Source of the DNA: PHAA01 sp964584415
Lineage (GTDB): Bacteria; Bacillota; Syntrophomonadia; Syntrophomonadales; Syntrophomonadaceae
DNA length: 47,232 nt
Direction of reading: 5' to 3'
Assembly: GCA_964584415.1 (NCBI GenBank)
Contig: CAZOZX010000005.1
Location: forward strand, 1-47,232
Below the pieces are notes generated by a model that was given only the letters and a program-made list of their open reading frames with translations, did not search any database and had not been told where the DNA came from. Within the stretch, counting starts at the first letter, position 1, and each line of letters starts with the position of its first letter. Of this stretch, positions 7,411 through 14,582 are shown in pieces. Position numbers and translations under genes: made by a program.

Positions 7411-8217
7411 TCAAACACTCGATCTTTTATACTGAACTGCCTGAGTACTCCTGGCAAGCACTTTCTTGGCCAAAATCGCTGATTTTCCAAGAATGCTATG
7501 TCCCAGGATAATATTGGAATAGGTTTGTTTTTGCCCCCCGAACTCTAATTTGAATTTATCAATACCATTGGGATTATCAAAGTTGGAAATGCCGCCCCAA
7601 TCGTAGGAGGTCTTGCCTTGTTCCTGGAAATAAACCATATCCTGATAATGCAAGTATTTATTGGCGCGTCCGATTATACGGGGATCTACGCTGCCTTCCC
7701 GGAAAATAGACACGGAATGTAAGGCTCTGACTGTTTTCTCTGAGACAATATAGGAATGAAAAACGATATTTTGATCGGCATAGCTAGCCACGGATACCAC
7801 CAGCATATCCATAGCTATATAGGCCTTTACCAGATCGAAATTGAACCTAACCCTGCGGCCTTTTTGCTCGAACATTGTTTCGTAGGCGTTTCCGAATTCC
7901 TTAACTAACTCGGGATTTCTGGTCAGCTCTCTGGAATCATAATGGGATACCAGAATAGGGTCCTCTTCCGCTCGCCTTATGTGGCGTCTGGTATCTCTGG
8001 AAAACCTGCTGCTCAGTTCAGATTCACATAGACTTGATATTAAAGTATTTTGGGATGAAACAACTGCATCCAATGCCGGATGCTTCTTCAAATGGCTTCC
8101 ATGAATAAATATGATATCGGCTTCTATTTTTGCCAATTCCTTATAGTTATTCAGAAACCATAAATGAGCGATTCTTAATCCCCTTTTTCTATAAACACAA
8201 ATCAACGTATCAATCAC
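7411..8217 (-). CDS. FemAB-like GNAT-fold transferase
   Basis: A roughly 264-268 residue protein with the FemAB-type GNAT core: SRDTRRHIRRAEED, FHSYIVSEKTVRALHS, and near the C-terminus the block YDWGGISNFDNPNGIDKFKLEFGG that marks this family. Relatives move amino acids from aminoacyl-tRNA onto peptidoglycan precursors or act as acyltransferases in polysaccharide loci. It lacks the longer N-terminal half of many FemX proteins. The start is unclear: AGGAGG abuts the GTG at 8217, while the next in-frame candidate TTG (8205) is 12 bases away. Together with the TupA-like gene it may decorate the polymer (inference). Confidence 0.72.
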   Translation of the reverse strand: MIDTLICVYRKRGLRIAHLWFLNNYKELAKIEADIIFIHGSHLKKHPALDAVVSSQNTLISSLCESELSSRFSRDTRRHIRRAEEDPILVSHYDSRELTRNPELVKEFGNAYETMFEQKGRRVRFNFDLVKAYIAMDMLVVSVASYADQNIVFHSYIVSEKTVRALHSVSIFREGSVDPRIIGRANKYLHYQDMVYFQEQGKTSYDWGGISNFDNPNGIDKFKLEFGGQKQTYSNIILGHSILGKSAILAKKVLARSTQAVQYKRSSV

Positions 8218-8229
8218 CCTCCTCTTTTA

Positions 8230-8952
8230 TTAAGGCAGCAACCGCCGCAATTTTAAATATACGAAGGATAACATATAGTCATAAGGAGTTTTGTTACGTG
8301 TGGAGAGTTTCACATCCGACACACCTATAAACTGATGTTTATGCTTTAAAATAAAACTTTCCAACTCCGAAAAATCAGGATTGGTCATATTATTGGGATG
8401 ATAACAAAAAGTAACCAGCCTGAAAGGCAGTCTGCGTACCTTCCCAGCCTGTTGAGGTATGAAATAGACGTCATTGTAAAAATAAACGTCATTGGCTACA
8501 GTATCAGAAATTATCCGTATATCACTTTTTTTCTTCAAGGCCTCCAAAGTATTGCCATCAAATGAGTGCGCGGGGGCAAAGAAAACGTTGGCGGAGATCC
8601 CCTCTTTGGTTAAAATGCTGATGCCTTTTTCTACTTTATTTTCCTGCTCAGATAAGCTAAGCGACGCAAATTCACTTCTTTGGTTCACCGGATGTATCCC
8701 ACCTGCTTGGGTGCAATATAAATGCTCACAGCCATGAAGAGCTATGCACCAGCCTTTCTTCTGCCATTCCCTAGCCCTGTTCCAGAAGTTTCCATCACCA
8801 GGATACTTCAGCAGGTCAGGATCCCGGTTGTCCGGAATAATACCAACTATTGGCTTCAGACCATACATATCCAATAGATCTTCGATCCTATTCCAATTAC
8901 CGAGGTTACGGTGGGCAGCTGCGTCATCCAAACGAAGCAGGTATTTCGGCAT
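8230..8952 (-). CDS. DUF2334 / polysaccharide deacetylase-like protein
   Basis: A 240-residue protein without signal peptide or membrane segment. It opens with YLLRLDDAA (Asp9-Asp10, as in the NodB catalytic and metal Asp pair) and has ALHGCEH with His73 and His77 in the HxxxH metal spacing of carbohydrate esterases. Later blocks (FFAPAHSFDGNTLEAL, then VTFCYHPNNM) fit DUF2334, a deacetylase superfamily branch. A cytoplasmic deacetylase of a sugar intermediate is the simplest role. ATG with AAGGAGA 5 bases upstream; 12 and 17 bases from its neighbours. Confidence 0.75.
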   Translation of the reverse strand: MPKYLLRLDDAAAHRNLGNWNRIEDLLDMYGLKPIVGIIPDNRDPDLLKYPGDGNFWNRAREWQKKGWCIALHGCEHLYCTQAGGIHPVNQRSEFASLSLSEQENKVEKGISILTKEGISANVFFAPAHSFDGNTLEALKKKSDIRIISDTVANDVYFYNDVYFIPQQAGKVRRLPFRLVTFCYHPNNMTNPDFSELESFILKHKHQFIGVSDVKLSTRNKTPYDYMLSFVYLKLRRLLP

Positions 8953-8969
8953 ATGACTCTCCTTGGTCT

Positions 8970-10142
8970 CTAATCTCGATTATATAGATCCCGTGTATAT
9001 ACTTTATCTTCCACATCTGCTAGGTCCTCGGCCAGGCGGTTTGACACAATTACATCACAGATCCGTTTGAATTCATGTAAATCACGGATCACCCGGGAGT
9101 TAAAGAAACTATCTTTGTCAAACACCGGTTCATAAACTACCACTTCGATACCCTTGGATTTGATCCTCTTCATGATACCCTGCACCGATGAAGATCTGAA
9201 GTTGTCCGAGTCAGTTTTCATAGTCAAGCGATAAATTCCGACAACACTTGGTCTCATGGAGATAATCCGGTCTGCAATATGATCTTTTCGGGTCGAATTA
9301 GAGTCTACAATAGCACCTATCAACGTATTGGGTACATCCTGATAATTGGCTCTTAGCTGCCTGGTATCTTTGGGCAGGCAATAACCGCCGTAGCCGAACG
9401 ACGGATTATTGTAATGATTGCCAATCCTCGGATCCAGGCATACGCCTTCAATTATTTGCCGGGTATCCAGGCCCCTTACCTCGGCAAATGTATCCAACTC
9501 ATTAAAATAAGCCACGCGCAAAGCCAAATAGGTGTTAGCAAATAGTTTGACCGCTTCAGCTTCCGTAGAATCTGTATACAGAACCGGGATATCCTTATCC
9601 TCTGCTCCTTCAGTCATTAGATCAGCAAATCTTCTCGCTCTCTCCGATTTCTCCCCTACTATGATTCGGGAAGGGTGCAGATTGTCATACAATGCTTTGC
9701 CCTCCCTCAAGAATTCAGGTGAAAAAATAATATTCCCGGTTTCAAACAATGCTTTAACCCTATTGGTATAACCGACCGGTACAGTTGACTTTATTATTAT
9801 AAGGGCTTCGGGATTTATGGCTAAAACGTTGGCTATAACACTTTCTACCGTGCGAGTGTTAAAATAATTTTTTTCAGGATCGTAATCGGTGGGTGTTGCC
9901 ACTACCACGAACTCGGCATCTTTATAAGCCTCATAAATATCCGTTGTCGCAACCAGGTTAAGCTTACGAGTACCTAAAAATTCTTCTATTTCTTTATCTA
10001 CAATCGGTGAATGCCTGTTGTTAATCATATCCACCTTCTCTTTGATTATATCCAGTGCCGTCACTTGATTTAGCTGGGCTAATAAAACCGCATTGGATAG
10101 ACCAACATAACCGGTTCCCGCTACAGTAATTCTTGTCATCAT
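8970..10142 (-). CDS. ugd: UDP-glucose 6-dehydrogenase family protein
   Basis: A 390-residue enzyme that oxidises UDP-glucose to UDP-glucuronate with two NAD+. It shows the Rossmann motif GTGYVG (9-14), STVPVGYT (119-126), SPEFLREG (141-148) with the conserved Glu, and the catalytic Cys255 in GYGGYCLPKDT. Length matches the short Ugd of E. coli type. It starts with two ATGs behind GGGAGG; either could be used. Paired 8 bases downstream of a uronate epimerase, it supplies UDP-glucuronate for the matrix polymer. Confidence 0.9.
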   Translation of the reverse strand: MMTRITVAGTGYVGLSNAVLLAQLNQVTALDIIKEKVDMINNRHSPIVDKEIEEFLGTRKLNLVATTDIYEAYKDAEFVVVATPTDYDPEKNYFNTRTVESVIANVLAINPEALIIIKSTVPVGYTNRVKALFETGNIIFSPEFLREGKALYDNLHPSRIIVGEKSERARRFADLMTEGAEDKDIPVLYTDSTEAEAVKLFANTYLALRVAYFNELDTFAEVRGLDTRQIIEGVCLDPRIGNHYNNPSFGYGGYCLPKDTRQLRANYQDVPNTLIGAIVDSNSTRKDHIADRIISMRPSVVGIYRLTMKTDSDNFRSSSVQGIMKRIKSKGIEVVVYEPVFDKDSFFNSRVIRDLHEFKRICDVIVSNRLAEDLADVEDKVYTRDLYNRD

Positions 10143-10150
10143 ATGCCTCC

Positions 10151-11158
10151 CTATTTAATCCCGTAATATTCCAAGTACCAATTCACAAATGTCTCCAATC
10201 CGCTTCTGATTGAAGTATTCGGTTTGAAATCGAAATCACTCATAAGATCGGAAACATCAGCATAGGTTTGAAAAACATCCCCTGGTTGCATGGGATAATA
10301 TTCTATGATAGCCTTTTTTCCCAGGCAAACCTCTAAGGTCTGAATGAAGTCGGTCAATTTCTCCGGTTTGTTGTTGCCAATGTTATAAAGTTTATAGGGT
10401 ACCCCCTGGTCATCACAGCCCGGGATAGAGGGTATCACATTTATTATCCCGGTAATAATGTCATCAATAAAGGTGAAATCCCGGTACATGTCGCCATGAT
10501 TATATACCTTAATCGCGGTGCCCGCGATAATCGACTTAGTGAATAAGAAATAGGCCATATCCGGTCTGCCAAATGGACCATAAACGGTGAAAAAGCGGAG
10601 GCCCGTGGAAGGAATGCCAAACAGATGGCTATAGGTGAATGCCATAAGCTCATTGGACTTCTTGGTGGCTGCATAAAGACTAACCGGCCGGTCGGTATTA
10701 TCTTTGACAGAGAAAGGAATCTTCGCATTAGCACCATAAACCGAACTGGAAGAAGCATAGACAAGGTGCTCAACTCCATACTTGCGGCAGGCTTCCAGTA
10801 TGTTATAAAACCCTATTATGTTGGAGTTAATGTACGCATCAGGATTATCAATACTATATCGTACTCCTGCCTGCGCCCCTAAATTAACAACAAACTGCGG
10901 ATGATACTGTCTGAAAAGCGCATTGACCTCTTCCTTACTGGCAAGATCACCTTTAATGAAAACCAAACCGGGGAACTCGCTGAGAATTTTCAAGCGGCTC
11001 CTTTTTAGGTTCACATCATAATAGTCATTCAGGTTATCCAAGACAACTACCTCTGCCCCCGACTCAACCAGACGCTTGGCGAGATGAAAACCTATAAAGC
11101 CCGCCCCACCTGTTACAAGATATTTCTTTTTTATCTCGACTCTCTTATTTTCCGCCAT
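10151..11158 (-). CDS. UDP-glucuronate 4-epimerase-like NAD-dependent epimerase
   Basis: A 335-residue short-chain dehydrogenase/epimerase. It has TGGAGFIG (16-23) for NAD, the GAQAGVRYSIDNP segment characteristic of the CapI/WbnF UDP-glucuronate 4-epimerases, a serine-rich SSSSVYG strand and the catalytic Tyr162-x3-Lys166. The expected reaction is UDP-glucuronate to UDP-galacturonate, which fits the adjacent ugd gene. The ATG (GGGAG 7 bases upstream) overlaps the end of the P-loop kinase gene by 14 bases, implying translational coupling. Confidence 0.85.
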   Translation of the reverse strand: MAENKRVEIKKKYLVTGGAGFIGFHLAKRLVESGAEVVVLDNLNDYYDVNLKRSRLKILSEFPGLVFIKGDLASKEEVNALFRQYHPQFVVNLGAQAGVRYSIDNPDAYINSNIIGFYNILEACRKYGVEHLVYASSSSVYGANAKIPFSVKDNTDRPVSLYAATKKSNELMAFTYSHLFGIPSTGLRFFTVYGPFGRPDMAYFLFTKSIIAGTAIKVYNHGDMYRDFTFIDDIITGIINVIPSIPGCDDQGVPYKLYNIGNNKPEKLTDFIQTLEVCLGKKAIIEYYPMQPGDVFQTYADVSDLMSDFDFKPNTSIRSGLETFVNWYLEYYGIK

Positions 11159-11903
11159 GATAATCTCCCAACTCGGCTGCGCCTTTATTGTCTTCCCGGA
11201 TCAATCGAAATACTAAAGAATCCACCATTTTGCTTAGGCTGTTTATTCCCCCGTCACTTGCCTCATTGTTGTCCATGATTATGCATTCGAAACTACTGCT
11301 GATATCCCTAAATGAGGCTTCCAATTTTTGTAGCTGTACGGTCTTTTCTTGAATATTTCCCATTTTGTCTACCCTGGATCTTCCAATCGGCCTATTTCTA
11401 AGCCTATTCAGAACCGTGTTAATGTCAGTCTGAATAAAAATGTGCTGAATGGGTACTCTAACCTTCTCTTTTAGACTACTCACAATGTTCTTGGTGTTAG
11501 CCTCGATGCAATTTAGGGTAAGGGATGTCGCAGCTTGGACAACTCCCTGGTCTGCGATCAGAAAATCGTAATCCTGGGCCTTGGTCATAATGTATAAAAC
11601 GAAACAGATATTCACCCATTGTCCAACCGCTTCACCAACGCTTTGAAAACATCCCCTTGGCAACCGCTCAAACAGATTGTAAATAAACCTAAAATTCATT
11701 AGCGAGTAACTAATAGTTGCCCCTATTTTTACAAAGATCCGTCTTTTGGTACTGTATCTGATGTTAATTTCATAAATGGGTTCTATGATTTTATATCCCT
11801 TGCACCGGAGGGCATCTGCGAGCATATGGGCTGATGTGGTCTTTCCGCTGCCGGGTAAACCGTAAAAATCAAGAATGACACCTTGTTTTACAATGTGTTC
11901 CAT
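11145..11903 (-). CDS. P-loop kinase-like protein of the polysaccharide operon
   Basis: A 252-residue soluble protein with a Walker A motif GLPGSGKT (15-22) and a kinase-like DFLIADQGVVQA segment, looking like the nucleoside/nucleotide kinase branch of P-loop proteins. No precise family is recognised. The start codon overlaps the end of the preceding gene by 16 bases and its own end overlaps the epimerase gene by 14, so the three are likely made together. A phosphorylated sugar or nucleotide product is possible, but the substrate is unknown. Confidence 0.7.
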   Translation of the reverse strand: MEHIVKQGVILDFYGLPGSGKTTSAHMLADALRCKGYKIIEPIYEINIRYSTKRRIFVKIGATISYSLMNFRFIYNLFERLPRGCFQSVGEAVGQWVNICFVLYIMTKAQDYDFLIADQGVVQAATSLTLNCIEANTKNIVSSLKEKVRVPIQHIFIQTDINTVLNRLRNRPIGRSRVDKMGNIQEKTVQLQKLEASFRDISSSFECIIMDNNEASDGGINSLSKMVDSLVFRLIREDNKGAAELGDYHGGK

Positions 11904-13354
11904 ATATGCTCCATTATTTCACCAAAGGTAATAAGCCTGTCATGGGTAGTATCAACAACAACTGATTTCGTGCCTAAATCTATTCTCTCTATTACAGCTC
12001 TTTTAGTTTCGATTACCGACGCCGACATCCCTGGTTTTCGATCCAGGGCAACACCGGTTGGCACAACCAGCTTCACTAATAAATCCGGAGGATTTAAATA
12101 TGCGCTCTCATATATAGACCTTTCCCATCTGGCGATTCGGTCTAATATCTTCGATGGGCTGTCAATATGACTATGGAGCAAGGGCCCGTCATTGATACCC
12201 ATCTCTACTATTTGAGGATACCGGTCCGTTACAACCAAAATACCATTATTTCTTGCCTTAGTTATATGCTTGAGCTTCTGTCTTTTTTCCTGAGCCAAAA
12301 AAATGGCCCATACTATTTTGGCAGCCCGGTATGTTCTTGCCCTATATGGTTTTGGATTTTCCTTTACTATGTTCTCACCATGGATTATTCTTTGCCGGCT
12401 AACCTTTTGGGCAATAAATCGTAGGGGTCTTCTTAAAATTGAGCTGCTTCCATCGCCGCTCCCCAAATAAACACTTTTAACATCGATCTTTTTGCTAAAT
12501 TCTTTAGTAATATAGGTGATAGTCGTTGACTTGCCTGCTCCATCCGAGCCTAGAATCGCCACTACCGCTCCACCGGATGGCGAAACACGTCGGCTGGGAA
12601 CATTTCTTTGTATACCAGTGCGTCGGGAAACACCTCCCGCCAGCCAAGCAAGCTCCCTTCGGGTCCTGGAAATGTACGAAGTGAATTTATTGTACGCCGA
12701 AAATCTCCTCATAGCCGGCCATAAAAGTTGTTGTAATTTAAACAGTTCACGGTTATCTCTTAGATCGCAATCAAGCAATCGAGCGTATTCCCGGGAGCAT
12801 GTATCACCCAAATGGTGTTGTGCTATGGCGACTATCTGTTCTTTCCGAGTTCTCTCTTTTAACCAGTTGATTTCGGCAACACTATCCTGGTTGATCGCGC
12901 GGAAATAATCCCGCCATCGTAACTTCAGGGCCATTCGTAATAGAATCAGAAAATATTCATCTTCAGGACACGCGCAGTAAATACCGTGACTATTATCATA
13001 AATTCTATTATCTAATACGCTATTAGCCCACGGAGTCGTGTAACCTTTCAGGTGTTTTTCACCCAAGGTCAAACGGTAATGCAGATGAAGATGCCAGATC
13101 CTAGCTGTATCCCGGTCGAACCCTATGAAATCCTCGATAGCATTGTATTGCATCAGGGGTGTGGATCGAAAGCGCTTAAGACCACACTGGTTTAATACCT
13201 CATCCACCTTACCCCTTTGCTCCGCTTTGCAGAGTATATCTAAATCAGTATTGCCGTTGAGAGCTTCTCCAAGGTGTTGATTGCTTTTCCAGTGACAATA
13301 GACGATGTTCTTCGCATCTAACATGGACAGCGTATTCTTTATTGATTGCAGCAT
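11888..13354 (-). CDS. Nucleotidyltransferase-like domain fused to a thymidylate-kinase-like domain
   Basis: A 488-residue two-part protein. Residues 1-240 resemble uncharacterised nucleotidyltransferases, with NTDLDIL (Asp37, Asp39) as a possible metal pair and conserved HWKSN and WHLHLHY patches. Residues 262-488 form a thymidylate-kinase-like domain with Walker A GSDGAGKST (269-277) and the TDRYP motif (376-380) matching the DR[YF] element of dTMP kinases. Such fusions are not ordinary dTMP kinases, and a polysaccharide-related phosphoryl or nucleotidyl transfer is inferred from location. Its ATG has a weak AAGG site; spacing to the GT4 gene before it is 9 bases. Confidence 0.72.
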   Translation of the reverse strand: MLQSIKNTLSMLDAKNIVYCHWKSNQHLGEALNGNTDLDILCKAEQRGKVDEVLNQCGLKRFRSTPLMQYNAIEDFIGFDRDTARIWHLHLHYRLTLGEKHLKGYTTPWANSVLDNRIYDNSHGIYCACPEDEYFLILLRMALKLRWRDYFRAINQDSVAEINWLKERTRKEQIVAIAQHHLGDTCSREYARLLDCDLRDNRELFKLQQLLWPAMRRFSAYNKFTSYISRTRRELAWLAGGVSRRTGIQRNVPSRRVSPSGGAVVAILGSDGAGKSTTITYITKEFSKKIDVKSVYLGSGDGSSSILRRPLRFIAQKVSRQRIIHGENIVKENPKPYRARTYRAAKIVWAIFLAQEKRQKLKHITKARNNGILVVTDRYPQIVEMGINDGPLLHSHIDSPSKILDRIARWERSIYESAYLNPPDLLVKLVVPTGVALDRKPGMSASVIETKRAVIERIDLGTKSVVVDTTHDRLITFGEIMEHIWNTL

Positions 13355-13363
13355 GGCACCTTC

Positions 13364-14467
13364 TTATAACTCCTCATATATACTATCGTATCGCTTCAAC
13401 ATTGCACCAAGAGAGAATTTCTCCCGGGCACATTGTCGGGCACCTAACCCAATCTGTTTCAACTTATTGCTATCCATGGCGAGATAATAGTTCAATGCAT
13501 CAATCCATTGCCCTTTGTTAAATGGAAGCGACAATACCGATGGGCATTGCCCGCTGATCTCCAAATGAGGCTGAATATCTGATACTATAGCTGGAAGTCC
13601 GGCATACATTGCTTCTAATAAACTCACCGGTAGCCCTTCTATCGTTGATGGCGAAACATAAATGTCCCCTTCCATCAACCTCCGATAGACTTCATCCCTC
13701 GGGATTAGTCCTGTAAACTCAACCCGGTCACCCAATTGGCAAGATTCAATCATTTGCCTTATCTCGCCATTCCTATCCTGGGCTCCAACCAATATCAGTT
13801 TGCCGTTGCTAAGCTCCGAGAATACTTCAATAAGAAACCGGTGGTTTTTTATAGGTATCATCCGAGCCACGTAGATCAATCGTCTGTTTGTATCGTCGGC
13901 TTCCTCATTTGGCTTCACCGCCTTATCAATACGCCCAAGGTCAACCCCATTTTGTATGACGCGGATGTCATCTTTTTTGATTCTCCTGAGCCAAGCAGGC
14001 ATTGCTTCATAGGCAGCTTGGCTCACACAGGTTACTTTGGCTGCCATTAAAATCGATAGGGAACTCATAATTCTATTCCCGATACTATAAGCATAGAAGA
14101 GGCTATGCACAGTAAAAACGGTATTTCGCCGATAATTGCCAAAAGAAGTACCAACCCAGAATAATGCTGCGGAAACCGGTTGATGCAGATGAATGATTAA
14201 CTTCGCTTGCCGTTGATAGCAGTCTCTTTGAATATTGTGCATTATTTTGCGTATCTTAAATGGGTTCCTGCCCACCAGATAGACTCGTATTCCGTCGGGA
14301 ATTTCAATTGTACCCGGAATATTATTACTGCATACTACCACGCTCTGTTCATAAAAGGGATCAATGCTGTTCCTGCAACAAACAAATTCATTATAGGGCA
14401 TACTGGTCTCAGTAATAGAATTGACCACAGTGACAATATGCTTTTTATTACTCAAATTATCACCCAA
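13364..14467 (-). CDS. Glycosyltransferase family 4 (GT-B fold)
   Basis: A 367-residue glycosyltransferase. The C-terminal donor domain has YVARMIPIKNHRFLIEVF, ILVGAQDRNG, EFTGLIPRDEV and the E-x7-E motif EGLPVSLLEAMYAG. The N-terminus is less typical, with HLHQPVSAALFW and FTVHSLFYAY, the His-rich acceptor strand of some GT4 enzymes. The start is weakly supported: TTG at 14467 with a poor AGGTATATGGA site; a shorter start is possible. It is separated from the large exported protein gene by 115 bases containing a perfect inverted repeat. Confidence 0.85.
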   Translation of the reverse strand: MGDNLSNKKHIVTVVNSITETSMPYNEFVCCRNSIDPFYEQSVVVCSNNIPGTIEIPDGIRVYLVGRNPFKIRKIMHNIQRDCYQRQAKLIIHLHQPVSAALFWVGTSFGNYRRNTVFTVHSLFYAYSIGNRIMSSLSILMAAKVTCVSQAAYEAMPAWLRRIKKDDIRVIQNGVDLGRIDKAVKPNEEADDTNRRLIYVARMIPIKNHRFLIEVFSELSNGKLILVGAQDRNGEIRQMIESCQLGDRVEFTGLIPRDEVYRRLMEGDIYVSPSTIEGLPVSLLEAMYAGLPAIVSDIQPHLEISGQCPSVLSLPFNKGQWIDALNYYLAMDSNKLKQIGLGARQCAREKFSLGAMLKRYDSIYEEL

Positions 14468-14536
14468 TCCATATACCTAGGTTAGGTTGAATACATTTTA
14501 TTTCTGCCAATGGTATTCTTCTGTCTGGTTTAATTT

Positions 14537-14566
14537 GAAGGAGGGCAAATTAATTTGCCCTCCTTC
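14537..14566 (-). terminator. Perfect 30-bp inverted repeat after the large exported-protein gene
   Basis: Two 15-base arms (GAAGGAGGGCAAATT and its exact complement) meet without a spacer, giving a very stable hairpin in RNA of either strand. It lies 16 bases beyond the stop of the 1106-residue protein, inside the operon. There is no T run after it on the minus strand, so partial termination, RNA processing or mRNA protection are more likely than a full stop. Confidence 0.5.
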
Positions 14567-14582
14567 CTTATCGGACTCTGCC

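Noticed and set aside
7411..8217. FemAB-like gene considered as a frameshifted remnant of a longer gene
   Set aside because: The 12 bases before it carry a good AGGAGG and the DUF2334 gene ends there; no leftover coding frame for a missing N-terminus is seen.
11888..13354. Genuine thymidylate kinase (tmk)
   Set aside because: The fused N-terminal domain, poor match outside the P-loop and DRY motifs, and position within a polymer operon argue against a housekeeping dTMP kinase.
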